Positions 1-10,330 of a stretch of 64,000 bases of DNA are shown here, piece after piece (the stretch's first letter is position 1; every line of letters starts with the position of its first letter). The stretch is from Molanna angustata (Eukaryota; Arthropoda; Insecta; Trichoptera; Molannidae). A program made the position numbers and the translations under genes. Below the pieces are notes generated by a model. It was given only the letters and a program-made list of their open reading frames with translations, was not told the DNA's origin and ran no database searches. The stretch covers positions 19,865,215 through 19,929,214 of the forward strand of contig OY754984.1 of the NCBI GenBank assembly GCA_963576475.1. The letters are read 5' to 3'.

Positions 1-429
1 GATACTGAAAAAACTGCTTTAATCCATATGTTATAGCTAACGCCTCAAGGTCGATAATAGCGTATTTTTGTTCTTCCTTAGACAGAGTGCGCGATACAAA
101 AGCTATCGGTCTTTGTTGCTCTTTACCAATTAACAATGACGCCGCTAACCCTTTCAGTGACGCGTCCGTAACTAAAGTTAATGGTAAATTTTCGTCAAAA
201 TGTGCTAAAACATTTCCACTAGTTAAAACTTTTTTTAACTCATCGATTGCCTTCTTGCAATCGCTACTAAATTCCCAAACTGCATCTTTTTTTAATAACT
301 CATATAACGGTTTCGCTATACTAGACATATTCGGAATAAAATTCCTATAAAAATTAATTAAACCTAAAAAACTTTTCAACTCATGAACATCCCCTGGATA
401 TGGAGTTAAAGTTATAGCCTCAACTTTAC
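1..429 (-). pseudogene. Continuation of gypsy pol (RT thumb and start of RNase H) in another frame
   Basis: On the minus strand, right after the stop at 430, another frame is open to the window edge and reads like the expected continuation: an ELKSFLGLINFYRNFIPN thumb motif and then LVTDASLKGLAASL, the first catalytic Asp segment of RNase H. Loss of one base around 428-432 (or gain of two) would explain the break. Whether this is a real mutation or a base-call error cannot be told from one read of the sequence. The right part of RNase H and the integrase lie outside the window. Confidence 0.8.
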
Positions 430-2391
430 TCAAGGTTCCACCCCTTTTTCCGAAATCTTATGTCCTAAAAATTCTACATTATCCCTAAAAAATTCGCACT
501 TTTCCGTATTTACAGTCAAATTACATTTTTTTAAACGTTTTAATAATCCCTCTAAGTTACTATCATGTTCCTCTAAAGTTCTTCCTGAAACCAAAATATC
601 ATCCAAAAATACCACAACTCCTTTTAAACCTAATAAACAAGCTGTTAAATTTTTAGCGAAAATTCCTGGGCTAGATGACAAACCGAAAACTAACCTATTA
701 TACCGAAATAAACCTAACGATGTGGAAATCATTGTATACCTTTTACTGTTTTCATCCAACTCAAACTGAGTATAAGCATTTTTTAAATCGATCTTGCTAA
801 AAAATTTACTTCCACTAATTTCTGACATTAACTCTTCGAATTTTGGTAACGGATATCTATCAACAATTAATTGTGGATTCACTGTTGTTTTATAATCCCC
901 ACAAATCCTGATTTCCCCCGATTTCTTTATAACAGGAACAATTGGAGAAGCAATGTCACTCGACGTCACTGCCGTGATTATGCCATCTTTCTCCAATCTT
1001 CTAATTTCTTTTTCGACTTTTTCTCTGATCGAAAATGGAACTAACCTAGGTTTACAAAATTTAGGTATAAAATTCTCTTTAACAAACAACCTAACCTTTC
1101 CTTTGGAAAATCTTCCCAATTTTTCACTGAAAACATCCGGATATTTTTCCTTAATTTTAATAATATAATTATTTTTAAAATTTTCATCAACACTGGTCAG
1201 TAAAGTGTTAACACCTTCAAAGCAAATATTGAATTTCTGAATTACATTTCTGCCTATTATTACACTGTTGCCATTGTTTACTACAAAAAATTCAATCACT
1301 TGTTTGATATTGTTGTATGTTACTTCCATTATACACATACCAATACATTTTAAAATACTACCGTCGTATGATTTCAAAATACTTGTCGGTTTATTCAATT
1401 TATAATTTTTAAACTTCTTAAAATAAATATCTTTCGGAATTACACATACATTAGCACCTGTATCAATCATCGCGTGAATAATCTGACTACCAATACATAT
1501 ATTAATCATGAATGGATTTACAATTTCATTAATACCTTCCGTATTGCAAACAACATTTACGTTCGTACTATTTTCCATAGTAAAAATACTATTTTTGCTT
1601 TTACCAAACTGATCGTTTTTACATGCTTTCGCAATATGACCCATTTTTCTACACTTATTACACTTAAAATTTTTAAATTTACAATCTTTAATTAAATGAC
1701 TATCAGATAAACATGCAAAACATTTTAAATTCCTATTACTAACATGCGGTGATACTGATCTATTCCTTTTCTTATCAACTTCGTTGAAATTCCTTCTATG
1801 TGCACTATCCTTATTATACCTACTATTCTGTTTACTTGCGATTTCACAAATTTCTGATTTACAACTTTTTATCATATTTTTATTTTTTGATACCGATTCC
1901 AATATATTTGCATATTCGAGTATTTGAGAAAAACCCTTTTTCTCGTCCTCCAAATACAACTTTTCTTTTATTTGACTATTACACAAACCGATAATAAAAA
2001 TATCTTTCAAAGATTCTTCCAGACGATCATTAAATTGACATTTAACACTACGCTCTTTTAATTTACAAGCAAACTCTTTTACTGATTCATGTTCAGACTG
2101 TTTCATACAGTAAAATTTTTCTCTCTCAATATACGGAGAAACAGCTTCATTACAAAAATTATCCAAATGATCAAATAATTTCGACAATTTTTCTTCAGTA
2201 ACTTTTCTTGGTACACACAAGTTTTGTAATAAAACAAAAGTTTTTTCAGACAAAGAGGTTAAAAATATTGCTCTCTTCCTTGATTCAGACATTTTTTCAT
2301 CATCAGCTATGATGAATTGCTCAAAACGTACCCTGAACACACTCCACAAATCACTCTCGTGACTGAAAAGCGGTAGATTCCTTTGTTCCAT
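430..2391 (-). CDS. Gypsy-type Gag-Pol polyprotein (Gag, protease, RT), 3' end lost to a frameshift
   Basis: Encodes the capsid/nucleocapsid, aspartic protease and reverse transcriptase of the element. I place the start at the ATG at 2391 (MEQRNLPLF...), 15 codons inside the longest open frame, because the family-like Gag sequence begins there. Two CX2CX4HX4C zinc knuckles lie about one third into the protein (starting CFAC and CNKC). The protease motif is MIDTGANV. The RT follows with a VFLDDIL active site near the C-terminal end. The frame stops just after a GHKISEKG motif, which in this family continues directly into the RT thumb and RNase H, so the stop is a lesion and not the natural end. 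It is a transposon gene, not a host gene. Confidence 0.85.
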   Translation of the reverse strand: MEQRNLPLFSHESDLWSVFRVRFEQFIIADDEKMSESRKRAIFLTSLSEKTFVLLQNLCVPRKVTEEKLSKLFDHLDNFCNEAVSPYIEREKFYCMKQSEHESVKEFACKLKERSVKCQFNDRLEESLKDIFIIGLCNSQIKEKLYLEDEKKGFSQILEYANILESVSKNKNMIKSCKSEICEIASKQNSRYNKDSAHRRNFNEVDKKRNRSVSPHVSNRNLKCFACLSDSHLIKDCKFKNFKCNKCRKMGHIAKACKNDQFGKSKNSIFTMENSTNVNVVCNTEGINEIVNPFMINICIGSQIIHAMIDTGANVCVIPKDIYFKKFKNYKLNKPTSILKSYDGSILKCIGMCIMEVTYNNIKQVIEFFVVNNGNSVIIGRNVIQKFNICFEGVNTLLTSVDENFKNNYIIKIKEKYPDVFSEKLGRFSKGKVRLFVKENFIPKFCKPRLVPFSIREKVEKEIRRLEKDGIITAVTSSDIASPIVPVIKKSGEIRICGDYKTTVNPQLIVDRYPLPKFEELMSEISGSKFFSKIDLKNAYTQFELDENSKRYTMISTSLGLFRYNRLVFGLSSSPGIFAKNLTACLLGLKGVVVFLDDILVSGRTLEEHDSNLEGLLKRLKKCNLTVNTEKCEFFRDNVEFLGHKISEKGVEP

Positions 2392-2896
2392 ATTACCGAA
2401 AAAAGAATACCTACAGACAAGAAAAGAAAAATACACTTATCTTAACTCGATCCTGTCCAGTCGCTTGAACCTGCACTACGGCCCAACCCTGTCTCTGCAG
2501 AAGTCGTCTCTGTCGAATCCTGGTCTTCCAGCTCTCTGCTCCTCTTCCGTTGCCTCTGCTCGACGCTCGTTCACAGCAAGCAGCCAATCCTCTTGTCCAA
2601 TCCTTGTGGTCCCCTGGTCCTCTCTGATTCTCGTTCCCGTTGTCCTTCCTGGTCTTCCTTGGTCCCCTTGAAGTCCAGTCCAAAATCTCCCGAAGTCGTA
2701 TCACTCCCGAAGACTCCTGTCTTCCTCAGCCAATACTGCTTCCTTGAAGATCTTTTCGTACCGTGTCTCTATACACCTGTACGATCTCGTACCTCCAATT
2801 TTTTTTCCACAGTGAAAAAAAATTATTGTCGTCTGTGTCGCCGAAAAATTTTTTCTTCTCGAAAAAATTCCCAATTTTCTGCGTAGATTTGTTCCA

Positions 2897-2906
2897 GACT
2901 GCGCCA
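2897..2906 (-). other. Primer-binding site of the gypsy element, tRNA-Ser-like
   Basis: The minus strand reads TGGCGCAGTC, the complement of a 3' end GACTGCG plus CCA. That is the acceptor end typical of insect tRNA-Ser, which 17.6/297-type gypsy elements use as primer. Its place between the inferred LTR and the Gag leader fits. The tRNA assignment comes from memory of the family. Confidence 0.55.
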
Positions 2907-3170
2907 GTATAGTGTCCCTATACACTACTTATTGTTGGGGTGAAACTCTTAGTACTTTGTAAGTAAAAGATGAATGTTCTTTTACACTTTATTTTACAAT
3001 ACTTCAAATATACAATATACAAATCAAGGTCAAATACTATAACAATTCACGGAGGTAGCTATCAACGGCGTAACGATGAATGACACGCCGCGTGCCTATT
3101 CACACACTATATACACACACAGACATGCGATCTCTTTCATTCACATATCTCACAGTTATATATATTAGAA
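2907..3170 (-). repeat. Inferred 5' LTR of the gypsy element
   Basis: Between the primer-binding site and unique flank, the minus strand shows a TATATA core near 3108 and an AATAAA-type poly(A) signal near 2990, the spacing expected of an LTR R region. The second LTR is outside the window, so neither boundary can be confirmed by comparison. Confidence 0.35.
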
Positions 3171-3329
3171 TCGTATTTGCACATAGGTCTCTTAGTGAGA
3201 TTTTATTTTCAGTACATAATTCGTAGATAACAAATCACTAAGCTATTCCAAGTTAACGGGAGGTGATACAGTCGAGACCTTTAGTGAGAACATGCATACA
3301 ACATATATGTACACATTGGTGGTCCTAAC

Positions 3330-3665
3330 TTGAAGCAGTGTGGATCCATCGAGGAATTTAAAAAGAAAGTCAAAGGATATATATTACACAAAAATCTGAT
3401 GGTTGATCTAAGGGGTGGGCGCGGGTTGTTCCGGATTTTGTAGGACGGAAAAGTTTTGTATGTACATGCATGTACAACATTACTTTTTAATTGTAGTTTG
3501 TATGTATGTATGTTTATATATATATGTATGTACATATTTTTACATTTTTTGCATATTATAATATTGTTACTATTAAGATCACAGCCATAAATCCCCTTAA
3601 GGGATTAGGCAAAATAACATGAATATTGTAATTATATTTTTTATTAATAAAATAAATTAAAAAAA
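3330..3665 (+). mobile_element. Degraded LINE 3' end (CR1/L2-like)
   Basis: The plus strand encodes a short stretch like the extreme C-terminus of CR1/L2-type reverse transcriptases (CGSIEEFKKKVKGYIL), followed by an AT-rich 3' region with a small hairpin around 3570-3600 (AATCCCCTTAAGGGATT) and an A-rich end near 3660. Everything upstream of the last coding segment is missing. Confidence 0.5.
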
Positions 3666-4735
3666 AACTCGATTTTGCAAAAAAATGTCAGATACGACTG
3701 TTAGTCAGGAGAGGGACGATATGAGGACCTGCTAAGGTCGAGAATTGTTTAATTGTTGTTGACAAGAGAGGAGATCAATTTTTAAACTCCTCTTACCCGT
3801 ACTCCGTATTCTTCTTCTTTTCCTTGTCTTTCTCCCATACTTGGTTTGATGTCGGCTATCCTAATTTTTGTCCCCCATGCCTCGCAGTTTGCCTTTCTCA
3901 ACTCCATGATCCACTAAATGATCTTCATGCCTCATCACAACTTTATTTAATTCTAACTATATCAATTGAATTATTACTGTAAATTATTAAGCCTCTATCC
4001 TAGGACTTATATAATACAAATAAAGATTGTATTATATAAGTACTAGTATCTACTGTGGTTGATTATAATATTTAATTTCGCTCATCAATTATAATTACCA
4101 AGTTATATTTTCTAAACGAAGATCTCAACCATATCAATGAATTTTCAATTATCCCTCAACACGAGTGCTTTTAAATTGATTCAAATTGAAATTAGTTAAA
4201 CATTGAAAACTCTTGGCAAAAATTCAATTATCTTTAGTCCCTGAAGCGTGGAATAAGGCACTTCTTTGAGAACGTTCAAAAGATCTCGGCAACTTTATAA
4301 ACGTTCAACAAATTTCGCTATAAAAACACGGAACTCATCGTTGAATTAATAAACATATTATTTCTAATTGATTTAGACATTGTTTCGCATTGGAAACTTT
4401 TGTAATAATAATAAAATATTTTCATAGACACGAAAAAGTTGCGCAAATGCCGGTGGTGAATTGATTTTTAAAACCTTTGACAAAAATTGGTGACATAGGA
4501 TGCTATGCAAAAAATATGTATGATAGAATAAGGGACGAAGATGTGAGGGATGAATGAAACTTGAAAAGGGTAACATTGCGATAGTTTAATCACTTGGAAA
4601 GAAGAACTACTAACTGCTGGAATGAACAAAACTCTGAAGGAAGTAAACGTATTTAATTAACAGGCGAGAATGTATAAGACGATGTGTATTTTATTTTATT
4701 TTAATAAGGAACATAAAATAATTTTAAATGAGCCA
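3666..4735. other. No gene seen
   Basis: AT-rich sequence with only short random ORFs. I see no splice-flanked coding segment, RNA gene or recognisable repeat. Confidence 0.5.
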
Positions 4736-4737
4736 TA

Positions 4738-4997
4738 TCGTCGCTTAAGGTTTAACACCGCGTAAGTCAATATCGGCAACTTTACAGTAGAACAAAAAAA
4801 ACTATTTAAACTTCTTATTATAATATGTCATTTAAATATACTTTATTTTTGAAAATACTAATTAAAAAAACATGCTAACTAACGCGGCTTTGTGTTTTTA
4901 TATTTTTTCAAATGTCATATATGAATTATAGAAAGTTTTTTGCTCTACTGTAAAGTTGCTGATACTGACTTACGCGGTGTTAGACCTTAAGCGACGA
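4738..4997. mobile_element. MITE with about 57-bp terminal inverted repeats and TA target
   Basis: The ends are long inverted repeats: TCGTCGCTTAAGGTTTAACA at the left matches the reverse complement of the right end, and the match runs about 57 bp through ACCGCGTAAGTCA and the ACTTTACAGTAGA segment with few differences. TA lies directly outside both ends (4736-4737 and 4998-4999). A 260-bp length, long TIRs, TA target and no coding capacity fit a Tc1/mariner-type MITE. Confidence 0.75.
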
Positions 4998-4999
4998 TA

Positions 5000-5070
5000 T
5001 ATAATTCTTATGTAGGTATGTATGTCACTGAACTTCTAAACGGCTGGACCGATTTAGATGACATTTTTTG
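5000..5070 (+). repeat. Dispersed repeat, copy 1
   Basis: About 71 bp that recurs at 5402-5472: an ATATAATTCTT start, then TATGTCACTG, then GGCTGGACCGATTT. I do not recognise the parent element. The two copies flank SINE-3 in direct orientation. Confidence 0.55.
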
Positions 5071-5147
5071 TGTGTGTTTGAGTGGGTCACAAGGTGGTTA
5101 AGATTCACAATTTGAATCGAAAATGGAAAGTGTTAATAAGATATATT

Positions 5148-5300
5148 GATGGGTGGTGGCATAGCGGTTAGCGCACTGGATTAGTAATTCAAATCCTACT
5201 TCGACCGATTTCGTTCATCTATTAGCACAAGCATTTATGCTTAATTTAGGGAACGTATGAGGATGTATATGTAATTGTTACAAGGAAATATACATTCTTT
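5148..5300 (+). mobile_element. tRNA-derived SINE, family 3, copy a
   Basis: The head reads GGTGGCATAGCGGTTAGCG, a pol III A-box-like segment, with a decayed B-box about 30 bp later. The body (AGCACAAGCATTTATGCTTA, then GAACGTATGAGGATGT) matches the minus-strand copy at 54714-54889. It ends in an A-rich tail. Confidence 0.6.
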
Positions 5301-5401
5301 AAAAAAAAATGTATATATAAAAAAAACATGTACGCCTGGTATTATGCAAAAAGTATAACTTTAGAGATAAAATGAGAAAAAGTAGTTTCAATAATATCTT
5401 A

Positions 5402-5472
5402 ATATAATTCTTCTGTACGTGTGTATGTCACTGGACTCCTAAACAGCTGGACCGATTTTGATGAACTTTTTT
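5402..5472 (+). repeat. Dispersed repeat, copy 2
   Basis: Second copy of the 71-bp repeat at 5000-5070, with CAGCTGGACCGATTTTGATG. It runs directly into a stray satellite monomer (from about 5480). Confidence 0.55.
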
Positions 5473-5479
5473 CTATTTT

Positions 5480-6335
5480 ATGGTGTCCCGTTATAGCCGG
5501 GTAATCGAAAATAAATGGAATAAACATAAACCAACTCCGCTTTGCAGGACATAGTGCTTATAAGTGATGATCTGGAAGAACTTCATATTATGATACAAGA
5601 ACTCCACGATGCTTCTCTAATGGTCGGCCTGGAAATCAATATAAACAAAACGAAAATCATGAGTCCATCTAACAGCACTATCACAATTGATAATAAATAC
5701 CTTGGACATAAGATAAAATTAGAAAAGGATCACCAGACAGCAAAAATATCCAGAAGGATCGGACTAGGTTGGGCAGCCTTTGGAAACTTAAACAAGTCCT
5801 AAAAACAGATATTCACATATGTCTGAAAAGAAAAGTGTTTGAAACATGTATCCTGCCTGTGCTTACGTATGGTCTGGAAACTATCACGCTAACCATACAT
5901 AAGCTAAAATGCACTCAGATATCCATGAAAGACAAATGATAGGCGTAAGTCTAAGAGACAAAATTAGAAATGAAGAAATCAGACGCCAGAAAAAAGTTGT
6001 TGATGTCATGGATCGAGTTGCAAAACTTAAATGGCAATGGACAGGTCATGTTGCCAGACAGGGTACGGACAGATGGGCACCCAGAATTCTAAATTGGAGA
6101 CCATGGGATATGAAAAAGGGGAATAGGCCGGCCCCAGAAAAGGTGGGCCGATGATATTGTCCCTGTCGCTGGAAGCAGACGGGTTCAAAAAGCCCAAAAA
6201 AAAAGACTAGTGAAAGCTTTTAGAAGAGGCCTACATCCAGCAATGGAGAGATGGCTGAGAAAGAAGAAGAAGAATCGAAAATACAACAGGCAAAATAATA
6301 TATATAGATCACCATCCATTCTGAATGTTGCTTTT
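5480..6335 (+). repeat. Single dispersed copy of the 106-bp satellite monomer, split by an RTE insertion
   Basis: GGTGTCCCGTTATAGCCGGG just before the LINE and GAAAATACAACAGGCAA just after it are the two halves of the monomer that forms the array at 57479-61572. The right half ends CACCATCCATTCTGAATG, the shortened form also seen in the last monomer of that array. The split point carries the TSD of the LINE. Confidence 0.8.
5514..6272 (+). mobile_element. 5'-truncated RTE-type LINE with 11-bp TSD
   Basis: The plus strand encodes broken C-terminal RT and tail segments of an RTE-type endonuclease-reverse transcriptase: a decayed FADD-like region, KTKIM, YLGHKI, a GLGWAAFG segment, LRDKIRNEEIRR and WQWTGHVAR. 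At least one frameshift (near 5536) and a stop near 5800 interrupt it. The 3' tail is a GAA-type repeat ending at 6272. AATCGAAAATA is duplicated at 5503-5513 and 6273-6283. Assignment to the RTE clade is from remembered motifs. The copy cannot be active. Confidence 0.8.
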
Positions 6336-7650
6336 TTAGGTAAGCCAAGACTGATGTATGTGTATACACGAATGTGACTTGCTACCTTTTATATTCACAA
6401 CCGCACACCAGTCTCTTGTTACACCACATTGTGATATATGCCGTAATGGTGTGTGGTTATTTTTATGTCTGCTAAACCAACTAATAGCAGGCAAGCCAAC
6501 ATTAGGGCAGGACTCAATAGTCTGATATCTCACTGATGCACGGACATCTTTTTTCACAGACATTTGAGCAAATATCTTTCAATCAAGATCTCCGGATTGT
6601 AATTAACACAAATGATTCTCTTATCTTCAGTTAATTAACTTGGCAAAGTTGATCTTGGGAAATTATATTGAATTCCAAACTAATGTAAATAAAAGAATAT
6701 AAAGTTTAATTATTTTGTTATTTAATTAAGTTTACTTTATAATTTACACAGCAGCTGCTAATTTGCTATCATTCTGGTGGCAATTAAAGTATAAATTGTT
6801 TTTCTCGCGAATTTGGTCTGGTTAAATAATTGTTTTCATCTGTAGAAGTGTGCAGATCTTTCGTCAAACAAACTATAAGATATAATATTGTGTGTGTACG
6901 GTATACCGACGCGAAAATAAAAAATCCTACACTGAACAAATATTTTTTTTAAAAACAGAATTCCGTTACATAAAAGTTATTTTTAAAACAAATTATGATC
7001 GCGCAGTTGTCAAAATTCGATCGTAATTCATAAAGTTTGAAAAATTATTGGATCAGATCTGATAAAAAAAAACATTTTACAATTCATCAAGGGGTATAAA
7101 GTTTTCTTTTCATATATTGTGCAATTGTTTGTACCATTTATATTGTTTCACAGTAGATTGTATATTTTTCTTTAACATGTTCTGTATTTGAATTTATATT
7201 TATTTGTTATTTAAAACAACTGCTTTTTACATTAGCAATTTCAAAATAAACAATCTATGGTTTGACATGAAATATTTTTTACCATACCATACTTTAACGG
7301 CATTTCCCAATTTGGGGTAGGTAGAGAGAACCAAACGCCAGACTCCTCTCTCTTGACATACAATTCTCGCTTCATTCATATCCATGCATCGTCTCATATG
7401 CGCTCTTCTATTATGTATTATTCAGACGTCATTTCATTTATTTTTTGTATGTGGCCAAACCACCATAGGGCATTTATTTTCATCTTACTTTCGATATCTC
7501 CTTCAATCATACATTCTCGTCTAATATCCTCATTTCTTATTCTATCATACACCGTTTTACCACGCATTTGACTTATATATATTTTTAATTTAATTTAATG
7601 TATTTGTAACAACTATTATGTATAATTATTTGCCTTATGAACTCCTCCTC
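6336..7650. other. No recognisable gene
   Basis: Mostly AT-rich. A 75-codon minus-strand ORF at 6336-6563 has a mixed composition and ends in SHSCIHIHQSWLT. I do not recognise it and nothing around it supports a gene. Confidence 0.4.
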
Positions 7651-7898
7651 CATATATTTATTTTATTTTTTATTTTATGTAGCTTCTCGGGCAAATAACA
7701 AGTAGGTACTATGTTAAATATTAATTTGACACGCATCCAATAACAAGTTGCCACATTCTGGAGACTTATGATATTTATCGTCTCATAGATCCAGACTGAA
7801 AACACAATTAAAAACTGTGTCTCCATCGGGAATGGAACCCAGGACCATTGGATCAGCAGTCAGATATGTACCTAACCAACTGAGCCACGAAAGCCAGC
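7651..7898 (-). mobile_element. tRNA-derived SINE, family 1, copy c
   Basis: On the minus strand the head carries a TGGCTCAGTTGG A-box and a degraded GGTTCCATTCC-type B-box, then GATGGAGACACAGTTTTTA, GTGGCAACTTGTTATTGG and TGCCCGAGAAG, matching copies at 32936 and 35064. The tail is A/T-rich (AAAATAAAAAATAAAA). It is a SINE and not a tRNA gene, because the arms are mispaired and the sequence continues into a shared body. Confidence 0.8.
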
Positions 7899-8047
7899 AA
7901 ATAATATCGCCTTTTGAGCAGGATACAAGGAAATGTTCAGATAAAAAACAAAAATAAAGAGGAAAAATATTCAACATTGATCAAAATATCAAGTGATCAA
8001 ATATACTAGCCGTAGGATTAAGGTCATAAGGATTGAAAGCGTCTGAT

Positions 8048-8259
8048 TTAATAATATTAATGAACACTTCCTTTGCACCCTGTGCATGTGGCGAGTTTAT
8101 TGCCGTATGGCAATTTCTTCCTACTAACCAGTGTTTCCAGCCCAGAGAAGCAATATTAGAGAAATAATTTAAATCATTTTCTCCTCTGCTGGGAATCGAA
8201 CCCAGGACGCCCGTACAGAAACAAGACGGCTTACCAACTGTGCCACGGCGGCGGTCGGC
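8048..8259 (-). mobile_element. tRNA-derived SINE, family 2, copy a
   Basis: The minus-strand head has GTGGCACAGTTGG and a CCTGGGTTCGATTCCCAG B-box arm. The body has GGGCTGGAAACACTGGTTAG and TTGCCATACGGCAATAAAC, where TTGCC-GGCAA forms a hairpin. Other copies lie at 32752 and 33191. Confidence 0.8.
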
Positions 8260-8596
8260 AACAAATTTATTTCTATTAATTTATTGGATTTCTAAGTTTC
8301 AACAATGAAAACCATCATTTCTATGGGTGTTTACGTAATGTGTAGTGTAAAGTTTACATCATTCTTGACCATGAACCCAGAAATCTAACCTTCCTCTGTT
8401 TGATTAATATTTCCATTAACGCTATTTGAGGTCACAAGACACTGGAGTTTAATGAGAACGCAAACCATGTGGAAGACCTTAGAAACCTCACTATATGAAA
8501 GCGACCTTTCTATTTCGGGAGAAAGCTTTCTGATTCCGTGATTGAGATCCTTTGTCGGTATTTAGTTTCGGATTTCATCAAAAGGTGGTGTCTCAT

Positions 8597-8762
8597 TCCA
8601 ATCCGATCAATTTATCCGTGAAACAAGATTATCATTAGAAAACTTCTCATGTCAGATATATCCAAGTACACAACATGATTAAATCCGATCAATTTATCCG
8701 TGAAACAAGATTTTCATTTGAAAACTTCTCATGTCATATACAATATCCGAGTACACAACATG
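8597..8762 (+). repeat. Tandem duplication of about 82 bp, two copies
   Basis: The segment starting CCGATCAATTTATCCGTGAA and ending TACACAACATG occurs twice in a row (about 8602-8675 and 8683-8762) with a handful of differences. The ORF at 8675-8962 starts in the second copy. Confidence 0.7.
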
Positions 8763-8962
8763 TTCAAAATAAAAAAGAACAATTTCAATATTGTCGTTCG
8801 ATAATTCAGGATCGTTCTGAGGGTTTGATTCCACCGTTTGACGAGACTAGCCCTCCTGATATCCTTCAAAACCTAACAGGCTCTAAGAGAATATTAGATA
8901 CCTTCAGAAATTTGAAAATAATCGAACGAGTATTTTGGTCTATAATCTATAAAGTAGAATAA
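8675..8962 (+). CDS. Short ORF of unknown function (95 codons), weak candidate
   Basis: The open frame starts at an ATG in the second duplicated unit and ends at 8962. Its mixed composition, with few low-complexity runs, makes it look better than the neighbouring chance ORFs, but I recognise no domain, signal peptide or membrane segment. No splice signals or promoter are evident. It may be a fragment of an unknown transposon. Confidence 0.15.
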   Translation: MIKSDQFIRETRFSFENFSCHIQYPSTQHVQNKKEQFQYCRSIIQDRSEGLIPPFDETSPPDILQNLTGSKRILDTFRNLKIIERVFWSIIYKVE

Positions 8963-9639
8963 ACACGCCGTGTATAACACAGTACCTACATAGCACACAC
9001 ACATATACATTGTGATGAAACTTTCAGAATTCAATCTCATGATAATAGTTAATAATCATCAATAAAAATAATCTTAATAATTGCGAATTCTCAACTCCAA
9101 ACTATATCCTCTTGGGGTACTGAAGAGTAGTAAATTACGTATGTATATGGCATTATCTTGTTTTACCGATTTATAATAATTTTCTGTAATATCTGGATGT
9201 TTGTGGAAGTTGGTGTGTCTGAATTTAGACTACTTGTATTGCTAACCCATATCCAATTGTATATCTTCAGTCACAACAGCGTACAACTAATGTCTAGTTT
9301 GATGTGGAATAATATCGTTAATACAATATAGCATGCTCCCAATTTAGCCCAACTGGGATTCCCCTCCACGAATTTAGATAATGGAATTAGGTAGAAGTGG
9401 CACTCTATAACTTTAAGGAGAGTCGAGACTCGGATCGAGATGGAAGTAGGGTGAGTTCAACTAACCCCAACCCATCTAACTCGGGTTAACCATTATCCAT
9501 AATACTGTCGAAGGAAATGTATTGGACTCTTCAGCAATATTTCCTATCTAAACCAAAACAGCTAAAGCTTCGTCTAGTTGGCCTACGTCATTAATAGAGT
9601 ATTTGATAATTATGTTTTGTACGTCTTTTTATTTATTTA
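8963..9639. other. No gene seen
   Basis: AT-rich intergenic sequence with no recognisable coding or structural feature. Confidence 0.5.
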
Positions 9640-10330
9640 TTCATTAAAAATCTACAATAACATACAAAAAAATTACAACAATACAATAGTGAAACATAGT
9701 ACAACTTAAAATTATGAAAAATAGACAAATTTAGAATATGTTGACACTGACAAAATGAATACAATCTATCAGTACCAACATCCAGTGGATAAGAACTATT
9801 CCACTAAGCAGTGCTTGTGTCGGAATAGCTTTACATTCATTTTAACTGACACAGTCCGTACCTACTCATCCATCCCATCATATCTAACAAACAAACTACA
9901 TACAACATACCACAATATCAAACATGCAAATTATAATATACAGCTATAAAATTCTGGGGATGTGTAAAAATCTGTGTCTAATATTTTAGGAATTTTCAAC
10001 TCGAGTATATTGTGTAATACTGAGCTTATGTGAGTAAATGATTAATTTCTTGAGGTATAGCTGACGAATATCTTAAACTTCAAATTCTGAAAATAATGAA
10101 TAAGATGGATATATAAAAGGTTTTTTATTAATAACTCGAATAATACTCTTCTGGGCTATTTCAATGGGACACCAACCACCTTTTACACCAATATCGTGTT
10201 ATTATGGTGTCGTCTGCACAGTTCAAACTATACCTTAATTTAATAGACTTCATAATAAATGCGTACATGTGTTGAATAAAAAGCATTGATAAAAAACTGA
10301 TTTGTCCTTTTCCTCTGTATGATTTTATCG
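9640..10330 (-). mobile_element. Decayed CR1-like LINE 3' region
   Basis: The minus strand between about 10220 and 10000 translates, with frameshifts, to a segment like the C-terminus of the LINE at 51-54 kb: SIIRVINKKPFIYPSYSLF here against ALIKVITKKPFLFPTIQLF there, followed by an LYLKK segment. The 3' UTR holds a conserved hairpin (9796-9828) and ends in an AATAAATAAATAAAAA tail at about 9640. It is a relic. Confidence 0.65.
9796..9828 (-). other. LINE 3'-UTR hairpin, copy 1
   Basis: Minus-strand stem CTATTCC/GGAATAG closes a 19-nt loop GACACAAGCACTGCTTAGT. The loop resembles those at 20531, 35312, 53923 and 54186 while the stem sequence differs. Confidence 0.6.

Larger units (their letters stand above)
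1..3170 (-). mobile_element. Ty3/gypsy LTR retrotransposon, 5' part, cut by the left window edge
   Basis: Read on the minus strand the order is inferred LTR, primer-binding site, leader, Gag zinc knuckles, protease, reverse transcriptase and start of RNase H. The element leaves the window at base 1, so the rest of RNase H, the integrase and the 3' LTR are missing. This Gag-protease-RT-RNase H order with FLDD at the RT active site is that of Ty3/gypsy (Metaviridae) elements. One frameshift near 430 breaks pol. The right boundary near 3170 is an estimate because the partner LTR is outside the window. Confidence 0.85.

Noticed and set aside
2411..2925. Two minus-strand ORFs between the gypsy Gag start and the LTR
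   Set aside because: They lie in the untranslated leader behind the primer-binding site and have no family resemblance.
6336..6563. 75-codon minus-strand ORF as a transposase fragment
   Set aside because: Suggestive Cys and His content, but no recognisable motif or terminal repeats.
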